A DNA stretch of 64,000 nt from a bacterium. Its GTDB lineage: Bacteria; UBP6; UBA1177. This document shows positions 1-9,968 of this stretch, in pieces. Each line of letters starts with the position of its first letter. Position 1 is the first letter of the stretch. The notes beneath the pieces were generated by a model. The model ran no database searches. It was not told the DNA's origin and saw only the letters and a program-made list of their open reading frames with translations. The DNA lies in NCBI GenBank assembly GCA_016290135.1, contig JAEESW010000007.1, forward strand, positions 1 to 64,000, written 5' to 3'. The translations under genes were made by a program, and so were the position numbers.

Positions 1-263
1 ACGATGAAATGAAGGCGTGGTCGCGCCCGAAAGCCTCTTTCGTGAAGGTGTAGACGCCGCCGGTTTTCGGGCTGCGTTCCATGAGATAGGCGAAGTTTGC
101 GCCGATGACAAGCATAATGAGAGTGCTTGCGGCCATTGCGATGATCGTTCCCAAAGGCCCTGCGACCGGCAGAAAGAACGTTCCCGGCATGACGAAAGCA
201 CCCCAGCCGACCATTATTCCCAGCGCCATCGACCAGACATCGAGCCGCGAAAGGTATTTATCT
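1..263. repeat. Direct repeat, copy 1 (permease 5' end)
   Basis: Bases 1-263 align with 6519-6781 at a constant offset of 6518, with only a handful of substitutions by eye. Both copies encode the first ~90 residues of an APC permease. The 5.6 kb between them holds two secreted-protein genes. Confidence 0.9.
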
Positions 264-286
264 AAAACTTTTCCGTTATGTGTCAT
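1..286 (-). CDS. Amino-acid permease (APC family), 5' part only
   Basis: This is the N-terminal 95 residues of an inner-membrane amino-acid/polyamine permease; the rest lies beyond the left edge. The start is the ATG at 286, with GGAG six bases upstream. The translation runs through LDVWSMALGIMVGWGAFVMPG, the glycine-rich first membrane helix typical of the APC superfamily, then a second helix and the motif SPKTGGVYTFTKEAFG, also typical of the family. The DNA is almost identical to 6519-6781, where a second, broken copy lies, so this is probably the working copy. The substrate cannot be told. Confidence is high for the family and low for anything more specific. Confidence 0.85.
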   Translation of the reverse strand, partial: MTHNGKVLDKYLSRLDVWSMALGIMVGWGAFVMPGTFFLPVAGPLGTIIAMAASTLIMLVIGANFAYLMERSPKTGGVYTFTKEAFGRDHAFISS

Positions 287-328
287 AACCAACTCCGCGT
301 ATATCAGCAAAAAAACAAAAATCTGATG

Positions 329-356
329 ATATTACTTTAACGATCAATAATATCAA
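329..356 (-). promoter_or_regulatory. Candidate sigma-70 promoter of the permease gene
   Basis: On the minus strand TTGATA (356-351) and TAATAT (334-329) are separated by 16 bp, about 45 bp upstream of the permease start at 286. The 16-bp spacing recurs in other promoters of the window. Not tested experimentally. Confidence 0.45.
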
Positions 357-453
357 AGTTTTTCCGTGTGAAACGGCTGTGTCAAAATGTTCAGGCCGGC
401 GAATTTCGGAGATCGAAACAAGTGAGCTGACAAGTTTCAGAGCTTAAAAAGTA

Positions 454-3400
454 TTACCACCCGTCATCTGAGCAATTATTGGTGTTGTAACCGTCACAGG
501 TTGCATTGCATGTAGCCGTTCCGCTGACATAATTTGAATCCAGTTCTTCGCAATTTATCTGGCCTCCGTCGCAGACTTCGTCACCTTCTACTACGCCGTT
601 TCCGCAAATTGCAGGAACATCGCTGCTCGTTGAAATCCAGATAGTGTTTTCATCGTAAAAGTATGTATATCCGTCGAATGTGTAGACATCCTGAAGTTCT
701 CTGATATCACCCGAAAGCTCGGTGAAAGAAATACCTCCGTTCCCGTCGTCTTCAAATCTGTAGGTTTCATCATCGCAGGAAAGATAAAATCGACCGAAAG
801 AGCTTCCGACTTCTATTTCGAAGCATCCGAAGAACTCGTTCGCTTTCAAAGTCAGATTTTCTGCATCACGGATCTCCACCGGAGAGAACAAAGCATCTTT
901 GTAAAGTCCGATTTCACCGTTTTCTATCGCAAAATCGAGCACAGATCCATTGTTTACTGAAGTGAGGACGCTCATAGTTTCAAGGTCTCTGACTTTTATG
1001 CCGTAGTCGTCACCGACGTAAAGTTTACCGTCGTAAACTTCGACTTTGTACTGATAGTTGAGGAAAGCTGAAACGAACAGTGTTTGTGTAAGCGTGTCGT
1101 TTGAAGCATCGAGTTTGTAGAGCCCGCTGTTTGTCGCAGCAAAAAGAGTGTTGCCGTAAACTTCAAGGTCGTTGACTCTGCTGCTTGTCGGGAAGGATGA
1201 AACCTGAACAGGAGAGATAGGATCGGAAATATCGTAGATTTTTATTGCGTTGTTCGTTCCGACAAAAAGTCTGTCACCTTTTCCATCCAGGCTGTAAACG
1301 GTTGCACCGGCTGAGAAAGAGTTATACCACGGATGAGTGAACGGAACGCATTCGCCACCGAACTCTAAACCTCCTGAAACAGTATCTTCCGATTCGTTGA
1401 GGCAGTATGAATCAGGCTTAAAGGATGGTTTGTAATCTAATAAAACTTCACCTGTAACAACATCGATAATTATGCGTCTAATAAAATCTCCATTTCTAAA
1501 TCTAGGATTTGCCAGATATATCTTATCTCCAATTTTAAACATCGGCACATTCGTCAAATCAGTTTTGATATTATTTGCGATTATTGTCCAAGACGAAGTC
1601 AATGTAGAGAATTTTATCAAATCCCTATAATTCTTTTCTCCACAAGATGCGGACAATGATGTAAAACCGCCGGCAATGTAAATTCCGCTTTCGTCGCTTG
1701 CGATAGAATAATTGATTCTCGCAGGTTGCGATCTGTCAAGCAGTACAAAACCACTAGTTTCAAGTTTGTAAATGAGAAATCTTTGATTTGCATTTCCCAT
1801 AATATATAAAGAACCGTTGGAAACAGCCATGCTTATATTGGAAATATCTGGGAGAGTCGCAATTTCTACGAAACCGTTTGAATTTGAGTTAAGCATAATG
1901 TGATACTGTGATTGTGATTGAGAATTGATGTTTAGCCCATACAGTTTATTTGATGGATTGCCGTTTATATCTTTTCCGCCCGCAAAGAAAATTGTATTGT
2001 CAACAACAAGAGTTGAACTTTTTCCTATTTCCGGGTAGTTTGCTAGATTCGCAATTTTTGTCCATGTTCCATGTTCGTATGAATAAAGTCCAAAAGAGTT
2101 TGTATCATCTTTAACAATCGAATATGTTTTATTCATTGAATTGGCAATTTGATAAGTATGTTCCATTGTGCGAATTCTTGATTCTGTAAGCATATCATCC
2201 CATACTGGACCGCCTACTTTACTGAACTCGCTTTCTACCGGATCATAGAACCCGTTCAGCCAGGGAGGAATGCATCCCGGATATGAACAACCGGGGATAA
2301 AAGAATCAATTTCGCTATTGATTTCAGGACTTCCTCCGCTACATACATATTCACCTTCTGTAGGACACAAGAATTCATAATCGCTATATTCTTCACCATT
2401 TACAAGACAGAGAATAGTGCTGCCATTTTCCTCACAAGAAAAGCATCCTTCACAGCCGTTATCACAACCTCGACTTGAATTGTCTGCAATCCCGGCAAGG
2501 TTGCCGTATTGGTCGCAGACTGGGAAAGTCACAGGCTCGCAATAACGATAGAAATTGTTTCCGTTAGGGTGAAATATTTCGTAAATATTATTATCACCTT
2601 CCTCTGGAATATAGACAGAAACCAGCTCTCCCGCATGTCCGGTTCTTTTTATATCGCACAAATTGGAGCAAGGATCTTCAGAATCTTTTATTCCGTCTCC
2701 ATCGCAATCTGCCCAATACTGTTTTTGACCATGATCATCTAAAATCAAATTTCCAACTTCATCTTTCAATTCATTTAAGGGAGCATTTGCGCACACATGG
2801 AGCAACGGTGCATTCAAAGGGTCTTGGTTTGTATTATATGCAGATCTAAAATCTTCAATATCAGACATAAATCTGGTTATAAAAGTTTTTCCGTTATCGT
2901 ATTTTGCCGTATGTATGTTTCGTATATCCAGATCTTCACTTTCATATCTGTAGCAGAGATTGAGCGATGTAAGGGATTCGATATTTTCGCATGTAGGTTG
3001 TGATTCCACTATATCGTTGTGACAATTATTCTGACCGCACAAATTCTCACCGATAGCTCTCCCGACCTGATTATTGTTGAAATCGTTCCAAGTATCAACA
3101 GTAGCAGTGCTTTTATCGTGATATTTGAGCATAATGATATTTTCATTATTCGGATTTTTCATTTTCCAAACAACTCTTTCAGGAAAATCAGGAGTCATAT
3201 CTCCCACAACCTCTGTCAACCTGTATGCAGAGTAATCATACTCTGTTCCTAATAGGTTTTGGTTTAACTCACCTTCTCTCAAAGCTTCGTTGGCAGCTTC
3301 AATATAGTTGAAATTCGGAATTCCGGCATCATAATATTCATGTGCGTGAGTAAACCATTTTGCCCATCTTTTTGCCTGTTCTACATTTGTCCAAGGAGAG

Positions 3401-3822
3401 TTGCAAGTTAGTGTAAAAGCTCCCAAATTAATAAGATTTAATGCTGCATGATAATATCTTGCGTCCAATGTATATTTTATTATTCTCGAGTTCCAGCTTG
3501 AATGAAGCCAAGCATTTTGAACAGTTCCGGCATTTTGTGTTACATGATTCATCTTGGTGAAATAATCTTCTATAGAGTGATCTCTTGCTCTATCCGCAGC
3601 ATGCTTTGTCGGCCAAATTTTGTCTGGTTGCCTTTTCATTAATTCCTTCTCAACAAAATTGACTTTATTATTCAGCATCTCTTCCGCCGAATCTATTAAG
3701 TTTTCAACATGTTGTTGGAAAAAAGGATTAGCAAAACAAATTGATTGCGGCAAATCTTCATCAACACAAAAAATGTTGAACCAGAATGCAAAAATTGACA
3801 TGAAAATAAAACTTTTCCTCAT
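454..3822 (-). CDS. Large secreted kelch/propeller protein with C-terminal cysteine-rich repeat
   Basis: This 1122-residue exported protein has an unknown function. The start at 3822 was chosen because MRKSFIFMSIFAFWF forms a signal peptide and AGGAG lies just upstream; an in-frame ATG at 3927 lies inside the preceding gene. The first ~350 residues match nothing I recognise. Around residue 372 there is a DCDGDGIKDSEDPC calcium-binding (thrombospondin type 3-like) motif, followed by a cysteine-rich stretch. Kelch-like FFAGG and IYIAGG strands appear near residues 614 and 715, and a second propeller-like block (RLFVGTNNAIKIYDIS) near 857. The C-terminus from ~1077, CGNGVVEGDEVCDGG, is a Myxococcus-type cysteine-rich repeat. 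It follows the YD-repeat lipoprotein gene with one base between stop and start, so the two are probably co-transcribed. A surface or adhesion role is inference. Confidence 0.8.
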   Translation of the reverse strand: MRKSFIFMSIFAFWFNIFCVDEDLPQSICFANPFFQQHVENLIDSAEEMLNNKVNFVEKELMKRQPDKIWPTKHAADRARDHSIEDYFTKMNHVTQNAGTVQNAWLHSSWNSRIIKYTLDARYYHAALNLINLGAFTLTCNSPWTNVEQAKRWAKWFTHAHEYYDAGIPNFNYIEAANEALREGELNQNLLGTEYDYSAYRLTEVVGDMTPDFPERVVWKMKNPNNENIIMLKYHDKSTATVDTWNDFNNNQVGRAIGENLCGQNNCHNDIVESQPTCENIESLTSLNLCYRYESEDLDIRNIHTAKYDNGKTFITRFMSDIEDFRSAYNTNQDPLNAPLLHVCANAPLNELKDEVGNLILDDHGQKQYWADCDGDGIKDSEDPCSNLCDIKRTGHAGELVSVYIPEEGDNNIYEIFHPNGNNFYRYCEPVTFPVCDQYGNLAGIADNSSRGCDNGCEGCFSCEENGSTILCLVNGEEYSDYEFLCPTEGEYVCSGGSPEINSEIDSFIPGCSYPGCIPPWLNGFYDPVESEFSKVGGPVWDDMLTESRIRTMEHTYQIANSMNKTYSIVKDDTNSFGLYSYEHGTWTKIANLANYPEIGKSSTLVVDNTIFFAGGKDINGNPSNKLYGLNINSQSQSQYHIMLNSNSNGFVEIATLPDISNISMAVSNGSLYIMGNANQRFLIYKLETSGFVLLDRSQPARINYSIASDESGIYIAGGFTSLSASCGEKNYRDLIKFSTLTSSWTIIANNIKTDLTNVPMFKIGDKIYLANPRFRNGDFIRRIIIDVVTGEVLLDYKPSFKPDSYCLNESEDTVSGGLEFGGECVPFTHPWYNSFSAGATVYSLDGKGDRLFVGTNNAIKIYDISDPISPVQVSSFPTSSRVNDLEVYGNTLFAATNSGLYKLDASNDTLTQTLFVSAFLNYQYKVEVYDGKLYVGDDYGIKVRDLETMSVLTSVNNGSVLDFAIENGEIGLYKDALFSPVEIRDAENLTLKANEFFGCFEIEVGSSFGRFYLSCDDETYRFEDDGNGGISFTELSGDIRELQDVYTFDGYTYFYDENTIWISTSSDVPAICGNGVVEGDEVCDGGQINCEELDSNYVSGTATCNATCDGYNTNNCSDDGW

Positions 3823-3823
3823 C

Positions 3824-5800
3824 TTACTCTCCTTTAAATGTTGTATAAAAATATTTTCTGGACTCTTTTTGGCTTTTTGGAACATGAAAACTTTTCTCGG
3901 ATGAAGTGAGAAAAGAATTGGTGTCATATTTGAAATTTAAAATATATTCATCAGAATTTGTCTGATTCAAAGGATCATATTCTTCTGAAATAAGTTTACC
4001 TTTTTCATCATAACTATAGCGTATTATTCCGTTTATTCGCCAAACTTCGTCTTTTGCTTTTGTCTCGCCGTGGTAAGTATATAAAAAATCCTTCTCTTTA
4101 GATATTCTGCCATAAGAATCATAGTCCCATTTGTTTATTATCAGCATTGCATTTATGTCCAAATTGTTTTCATCCCAAGTATCGGATCCGCGCCATTCTA
4201 TTAATCGGTTTTCTTTATCATAAACATACAAAGCAATTGTTCTTTGAGATTCATAAAATTCACTTTCTTCATTATCTTTAATGCGTGATACTCCATAAGT
4301 CTTTTTTTCTAAAATATTACCTCTACTGTCGTATTTATAGTATGTTGCAAATCCCATTCGCCAAAGTTCTCCTTCATATTTGAAATCAGATAATTCCAAT
4401 TCCTTTATTTTTTTACCCTCTTTATCAAATTCATAGGTATATTCCAACAAACTGCAATTCTCAAAGTAGCAGTAGTAATTTGTTTTCACTTCGTTTGTAT
4501 CTTCGTAAAAAGTTCGTTCTTTGCTTATCCACAGTTCTCCATTATAAGAGTATTCCTTATATATAACCTCCCGTCCTTTTTCATCATAGAATCTTTCCCT
4601 GTATCCGCCTCCATAATCAACAAATTCCCTTCTCCTCTTTAATGTTCCGTCAGGATAGTACTCCCATTCATCAAGCCATTCTCTCCACATTGGTCCGCAA
4701 CTTATGCAATTAGTCGTAATTTTTAGAGGCCGCATTTTCTCATCATAAAAATAAAACCTTTCATATTCAGCACTGTAAGGATTGTTGAAATCCTGATTAA
4801 AATCTTCAAAGTGATGACTTTTTACAGGAAGTTTTGCTGTGTTGTATTCATAAGTGATTTTAGCTTTCGCAGTCATGCGGTTAGTAACATTGTAATCCCG
4901 TATTGAAATCACATTATCGTTCTCGTTAAATTCCTGAAGCAGAAAAAATCTTTCCTTTCTGGAAATCCGCCCTTTTTCGTCATAAAAATAATCAATTCGT
5001 TCTTTTCGGTCATAATCTCCGCCATAAACGCTGTAATCATCGGAAAAATATTCGCTTCCTATATCTGAAAAGTCGCGATAGAAAAGAAGATAGCCCATAT
5101 TGTACCCTGAATGTCTTATCCTCTGTTTGATTCTTCCTTTTTCGTCGTAATAATAATAAACACACCCGGGAGTATCTCCTTCAGTTGAATTTCCTTCACA
5201 CATTTTTTTAATTGTTCCATCTTTATTAAATTCGTATGAAAACTGACGGCAAGAATATTTGCGGCTTAATTTACCTTCTTTATCTCTGGTACAAGTCTTT
5301 ATTACATTGCCTTTTTCGTCATATTCATAAGATGGGCTGTAGCTACCGTCCCAGCTACCGTATATTTTATCCGTGTCGATTTTGTATCTGGTCTCAAATT
5401 TGAGTCGGCAGTTTTTGTCGTAGTAGCGGTCTATCTGATACCTGAAATCATTATCGACATCATTTTCAAATCCGTCTCCCCATTTGTCAACTTCAACAAT
5501 TTCTTTGGTAAGAATTTTTTTTCCGAAACATTCTTGAGTTAAAGAAAAATCATCATCGGACGAATTCTCATTGATGTCTGATTTTACAGAATCTTCATCA
5601 GTTGTTTTAGAAAAATCATCAACTGAATCATAATCATCCAGCGAATACTTATCATCATCAACAATGTTTTCTGAATTGTCGGAATCAAAATCAAAATCAG
5701 GAAAAATGTCGGAATCGTTTTCAGTATTTTTTGACGAAGAGCAGGAAACGAATAAGAACAACCCTAAAATAACTAAAAATAGTCTTAAATGGAGCGGCAT
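3824..5800 (-). CDS. YD/RHS-like repeat lipoprotein
   Basis: A 658-residue predicted lipoprotein. The lipobox LFVSC puts the modified cysteine at residue 20. A very acidic, low-complexity linker (about 25-95, rich in D, S and E) follows. The rest is a long run of imperfect repeats built around YDEKGR/YDEKGN with YYYD, FYDEKGR and YKYDSRG variants, which resembles the YD (RHS) repeat beta-strand pattern. No toxin or RHS-core cleavage motif is visible, so it is not a classical Rhs toxin. GGAGG lies 6 bases before the ATG. It is the first gene of a two-gene unit with the downstream kelch protein. Base composition is clearly AT-richer than in the housekeeping genes of this window, which could indicate transfer. 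Function unknown; a surface-exposed scaffold is a guess. Confidence 0.8.
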   Translation of the reverse strand: MPLHLRLFLVILGLFLFVSCSSSKNTENDSDIFPDFDFDSDNSENIVDDDKYSLDDYDSVDDFSKTTDEDSVKSDINENSSDDDFSLTQECFGKKILTKEIVEVDKWGDGFENDVDNDFRYQIDRYYDKNCRLKFETRYKIDTDKIYGSWDGSYSPSYEYDEKGNVIKTCTRDKEGKLSRKYSCRQFSYEFNKDGTIKKMCEGNSTEGDTPGCVYYYYDEKGRIKQRIRHSGYNMGYLLFYRDFSDIGSEYFSDDYSVYGGDYDRKERIDYFYDEKGRISRKERFFLLQEFNENDNVISIRDYNVTNRMTAKAKITYEYNTAKLPVKSHHFEDFNQDFNNPYSAEYERFYFYDEKMRPLKITTNCISCGPMWREWLDEWEYYPDGTLKRRREFVDYGGGYRERFYDEKGREVIYKEYSYNGELWISKERTFYEDTNEVKTNYYCYFENCSLLEYTYEFDKEGKKIKELELSDFKYEGELWRMGFATYYKYDSRGNILEKKTYGVSRIKDNEESEFYESQRTIALYVYDKENRLIEWRGSDTWDENNLDINAMLIINKWDYDSYGRISKEKDFLYTYHGETKAKDEVWRINGIIRYSYDEKGKLISEEYDPLNQTNSDEYILNFKYDTNSFLTSSEKSFHVPKSQKESRKYFYTTFKGE

Positions 5801-5839
5801 TTGAACCTCCGAAGAATTATTATGTAATTTCCATTAGAT

Positions 5840-5867
5840 AGTTTACTTTTTATTCAGCTGGTGTCAA
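5840..5867 (-). promoter_or_regulatory. Candidate promoter of the lipoprotein/kelch unit
   Basis: On the minus strand a perfect TTGACA (5867-5862) is followed after 16 bp by TAAACT (5845-5840), 40 bp before the start at 5800. Confidence 0.5.
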
Positions 5868-5933
5868 GTGAAAAAATGGGGAGTTATGAGAAAATCAGAG
5901 GTTTTTGGTTCGGATAAAATGTGGTAGGAAATG

Positions 5934-6804
5934 TTAGGCGGCAACACCTTGGAGATTGTCGATATTTTTGATGTATTCCTGCCACGAAGTGTAGCCGTCG
6001 GGGACGAAAGAGACTCCGACAACAGCCATTGCCGTATAGATAAAGCCTGCGACGATTATCGCAAAGAAAAGTATCTTTTTCGTGTCTTTAAGCGGAAACT
6101 TGAAGTGCGCTGTGTCGAAAGCTGTGGCATCAAAGCCGACAAAAGCCCACGGAGCGAGGATCACGATCGTGAAAATTCCGTATAATCCGCTGATGTCACC
6201 TGTTCCGAAGGAGGTGAGAGCACTCCATTCGAAAGCGTGAGGAATGCACACCGCGCCGATCACAAGCGCTCCGGCAAACATGACGACCGCTAAAACAGTG
6301 AAAAGTTTCTGTATAAATTTTTTTGCTTTGACAAGAAGGAATCCGATCCCCCGCGAAAGCAAGGACGGAAGCGGCTACTTCGGCTATGTAAATGTCGTGT
6401 CCCGCGACAGAGTAGCTCCACGAATTTTTCACGAGGGGTGCCATCGTTATTCTCGCTACGACAAAAAGCGCTGTCCCGTTGAGAAAGACGATTGTCATGT
6501 AGGAAAGACACAGGAACCACGATGAAATGAAGGCGTGGTCGCGTCCGAAAGCCTCTTTCGTGAAGGTGTAGACGCCGCCGGTTTTCGGGCTGCGTTCCAT
6601 GAGATAGGCGAAGTTTGCGCCGATGACAAGCATAATGAGAGTGCTTGCGACCATTGCGATGATCGTTCCCAAAGGCCCTGCGACCGGCAGAAAGAACGTT
6701 CCCGGCATGACGAAGGCGCCCCAGCCGACCATTATTCCCAGCGCCATCGACCAGACATCGAGCCGCGAAAGGTATTTATCCAGAATTTTTATATTATTTT
6801 CCAT
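5934..6804 (-). pseudogene. Truncated, frameshifted second copy of the amino-acid permease
   Basis: The start at 6804 (MENNIKILDKYLSRL) and the first ~90 residues repeat the permease at 1-286. The frame is lost in a run of five G on the coding strand (6352-6348). With four G the frame reads on smoothly as VLAFAGIGFLLVKAKKF and continues to 5934. Even after that correction the protein ends after about 290 residues with DNLQGVAA and a stop, well short of the usual ~450 or more residues. So there are two lesions: a homopolymer frameshift and loss of the 3' end. The homopolymer difference could be a sequencing error, but the truncation is not explained that way. I infer a partial tandem duplication of the gene at the left edge. 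Confidence 0.85.
6519..6781. repeat. Direct repeat, copy 2 (permease 5' end)
   Basis: Partner of 1-263; see that entry. Identity ends near 6782, just inside the start codon region, where the two copies have different first codons and different upstream DNA. Confidence 0.9.
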
Positions 6805-6886
6805 TGATCGCTCCAGTAACGTGAAAAAGCAAAAACCCCTGCATTATATTGATTTTAAATGATATCAAAAGTTTTGCTGTTGACAG

Positions 6887-9847
6887 CTACTTCTTTTTTG
6901 TCAGCTTTTCATACATTTTGAAAAGTTCCGCGACAATATCCGCTTCACTCATTTTCGGATCAAAACCGTAAGCCGCTATAACGGCTTTGTCGTTCTCTTT
7001 GTGAGCCTTCCTCAATTCCGGCGGCATTGTGGTTTCGTCGTAAAGGTCGGCAAGCGATGCATCAGGATATTTTGCTCTTGCATCAAGAATTGTTTGTGCG
7101 GTTTGCTCAATTTTTGCTTTCTGCGCGTCTGTCGGATTGCACCACGGAAAATTGTTGTAGACAATGGTGTTTGAATAGCTGTAATCGCTTTTTAGCCGAC
7201 CGCAAACTGTTCTCATCCATGCCATGTGAACCGATGATGTCAGAACACCAAAATGATAAAGTGTGGCATGTTGCATGACAAATAATTTGTCACCGGGAAC
7301 AATCTCTTTTGAAAGATAATCCATTGGAATATATCGTCGGTTTTCTGAAGAAACCTTAGGAATAGCGACATAATCGCTTTCGGCAATAAAAGGTGCTCCA
7401 AACAATGTCGGCATTTCGGCTGATCTAAGTGTGCTTGAGCGGTTACTCATAAGACGAAATTTTCTAACATTTTCTATTCGACGCATAATTTCATGGCATT
7501 TACGAAGTTCTGTGGGATTTGCATCCATCAGCCAGAAACACCAACGCGGTTTTCGGTCAATGAAGTCTTTTCCCATCATAAAAGATCTCAGAAATTTTTC
7601 GCCTTGAGGTTCTTTTTTCAGGTATTTTTCTTTTTCTTCTTCTGTCAGAATGAAATTACCATCGTCTATTGGTTGACCTCCGAGACAGATTTGAGGAACA
7701 TTACAGAGAGGTTTTAAATTTTTCTCTATAAAAATATTTGGTGCATCAAGCAAATATCCGTTTATGTTCTTTGCCTCGATTTTTTCATCTTCGTTAACAA
7801 AAATGATTTTCGGTTTGCTGCTTTCTGTAGTACTGAATCCTATAATAACGCAGTGAACTGCCGCCATATTCTTTTTGTCAGATGTTTCATTTGCCCATTT
7901 GAATGTCCGCCATGCAAAATCAAAGTGCATTCCGTCAGCAAAAAGCGGTTTCCAGAGATTTGCGACAGAACTGCCCTGAGTTACGGAATTTGTCGAAACA
8001 AATGCACATCGTGTTTCAGCGCTTTTAATCGTATCAAATGCCTTTTTGTACCAGCAGCAGACATAATCGAGATCGCCCGCGCCGCTCCAGTCCTTGCCGA
8101 AAGTGTAAATTACATCTTCTTTCTGCCGCTTATCCATCCAGCGTGCTCCCACGAACGGCGGGTTTCCGATTATGTAGTCATAAATCACAGATTTGCTGCT
8201 GTTTTTTTCAGGGAATTTCTTCTCTGTAATTTCTTTGGTCGCAACATTCAGTTCCTTAAAGTGCGCTCCGTAAGGAATGTCCGGCTCATGCACTCCGTCT
8301 TCCCAAGCTTTTTCTCCTACTTTATAGACATTCAGTTTGTCAGCATAGACCAGTTTCTCATTTTTTTCTTCTTCAAGCGTTGACCAGTCCATGTGAAGTG
8401 CGTTTCCTTCAACGATCGTCGCGCTTGTTGAAAGCGGCAGGAAATCGAGGTTTTCCTCAACAATTTCCTCGGTTTCTTTCATCATCTGTGATTCCGCGAT
8501 CCAGAGTGCTGTTTTGGCGACTGTTACTGCAAAATCGTTGATTTCAATGCCGTAAAACTGCGAAATTTTCACTTTTATCGGTGAAAGTTCATGCCCGAAA
8601 AGCATTTGTTTACCGTGGATTATTTTCAGAATTTCATTTTCCAGGCGGCGCAGTGAAATATAGGTTTCAGTTAAGAAATTACCGCTTCCGCAGGCCGGAT
8701 CGAGAAATGTCAACGATGCGATTTTATCGCGGAAGTGTTCCAATTTTACCTTTTGAGACGTGCCTCGGGATGTCTCTACGATTTTTTTAAATTCTGCACG
8801 CAAATCATCCAGAAACAGCGGATCAATCACTTTGTGGATATTCTCAATGCTCGTGTAGTGCATCCCGCCTTTACGCCGTGTTTCGGGATTAAGCGTTGAT
8901 TCGAAAACTGCTCCGAAAATCGTTGGCGAAATCTCGCTCCAGTCAAAGCCGGCACTTGCATTGTTCACAAGAATATCAACAATCTCGTCATTGAACCTGG
9001 GGATTTCGATTTCGCGCTCGGCAAAAAGTCCGCCGTTTACATACGGAAACGCTGCTAAATCATCATTCAAATACGGATCTCTGTTTTCAGGTTTCGTGTT
9101 CAAAACCGTGAAAAGTTCCATCAGATTTTTGCGGGCTTCATCCGGATGGAATTTAGCAAGATAATGCCCGAACATATCTTTTTCAGGAAAAATCCCTGCA
9201 TCTTCGGCATAAAGCAGAAAAACGAGTCTGACACAGAGAATATTCAGAGATTTGAGAGTTTCTGCACTTTCAGGATTTTTGTACTGCTTCAAAATCGCAT
9301 CATAGAGCTTTCCGACAAGTTCTCCTGCTTTGAGTGAAATTTGTTCTTCCGGCGAAATTGAAGTCTTTTTTGTATCGATCATAAACTGCAAACATTCGAA
9401 TTTATTAGGCAAATCCTCAAGAAGAACCTGAACAGGCTCGCCCTGCGGCTTTTCCATGTCATAAATCAGAAACTCCTGAAAGTTGCAGGTTATAATCCAG
9501 CGAGGACGGCTTGAATAAGGCAATTCCGAAGAATATCTTTTTGCCTGCTGGAACGGCGTAAGAAGACTGCCATCGCTCTGTTTTATCGGCTTACGCAAAT
9601 CTTTGTCGATACTTTTCTGCTCGATCATAACATGGGTTGATGGAATATAGGCATCAATAAAACTCGTATGGTCTAGATGGACTTTATCTTCAAAAATCAT
9701 GAAATCACTAATGTTTTCGACACCAAACACATTTAAAAGCAATTCAATCCAGAAGACCTGGCTTTCTCCTTTTTCGTAGCCTTTGCCACGCCATTTTTCC
9801 GCGAATTCCTTAGCAGCTTTTTTGCGATTTATTGCAGTTTTTGCCAT
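6887..9847 (-). CDS. MmeI-like (type IIL/IIG) restriction-modification enzyme
   Basis: A single 986-residue polypeptide that should both methylate adenine and cut DNA. The N-terminus has a nuclease core of the PD-(D/E)xK type: D65, then E76-Q-K78. A helical region follows. A gamma-class N6-adenine methyltransferase is then visible, with SAM motif I DPACGSGNF near residue 380 and catalytic NPPF near 559. The C-terminal third, with segments such as PSVH/SSVHMAWMRTVCGRLKSDYSYS, fits the target-recognition and C-terminal domains of the MmeI family. Length and order match that family (about 900-1000 residues), in which specificity is built in and no S subunit is needed; none is present here. It stands alone, between a dead permease copy and a candidate RNA, as expected for a mobile defence gene. 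All key motifs look intact. The recognition sequence cannot be predicted by eye. Confidence 0.85.
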   Translation of the reverse strand: MAKTAINRKKAAKEFAEKWRGKGYEKGESQVFWIELLLNVFGVENISDFMIFEDKVHLDHTSFIDAYIPSTHVMIEQKSIDKDLRKPIKQSDGSLLTPFQQAKRYSSELPYSSRPRWIITCNFQEFLIYDMEKPQGEPVQVLLEDLPNKFECLQFMIDTKKTSISPEEQISLKAGELVGKLYDAILKQYKNPESAETLKSLNILCVRLVFLLYAEDAGIFPEKDMFGHYLAKFHPDEARKNLMELFTVLNTKPENRDPYLNDDLAAFPYVNGGLFAEREIEIPRFNDEIVDILVNNASAGFDWSEISPTIFGAVFESTLNPETRRKGGMHYTSIENIHKVIDPLFLDDLRAEFKKIVETSRGTSQKVKLEHFRDKIASLTFLDPACGSGNFLTETYISLRRLENEILKIIHGKQMLFGHELSPIKVKISQFYGIEINDFAVTVAKTALWIAESQMMKETEEIVEENLDFLPLSTSATIVEGNALHMDWSTLEEEKNEKLVYADKLNVYKVGEKAWEDGVHEPDIPYGAHFKELNVATKEITEKKFPEKNSSKSVIYDYIIGNPPFVGARWMDKRQKEDVIYTFGKDWSGAGDLDYVCCWYKKAFDTIKSAETRCAFVSTNSVTQGSSVANLWKPLFADGMHFDFAWRTFKWANETSDKKNMAAVHCVIIGFSTTESSKPKIIFVNEDEKIEAKNINGYLLDAPNIFIEKNLKPLCNVPQICLGGQPIDDGNFILTEEEKEKYLKKEPQGEKFLRSFMMGKDFIDRKPRWCFWLMDANPTELRKCHEIMRRIENVRKFRLMSNRSSTLRSAEMPTLFGAPFIAESDYVAIPKVSSENRRYIPMDYLSKEIVPGDKLFVMQHATLYHFGVLTSSVHMAWMRTVCGRLKSDYSYSNTIVYNNFPWCNPTDAQKAKIEQTAQTILDARAKYPDASLADLYDETTMPPELRKAHKENDKAVIAAYGFDPKMSEADIVAELFKMYEKLTKKK

Positions 9848-9968
9848 ATTTCACTCCGCTAATCACGATTAAAGCGTGGCGTTATATCAGATAAACAAAC
9901 AGAAAACAAGTTTTAGACGTAATTTTATTTTCGGGATTTTAATTCGCCGGTAAAACAACAAAACAGAC

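Noticed and set aside
3824-5800. Rhs polymorphic toxin
   Set aside because: YD-like repeats are present, but there is no Rhs core cleavage motif and no toxin tip or immunity gene; it is a lipoprotein ending in repeats.
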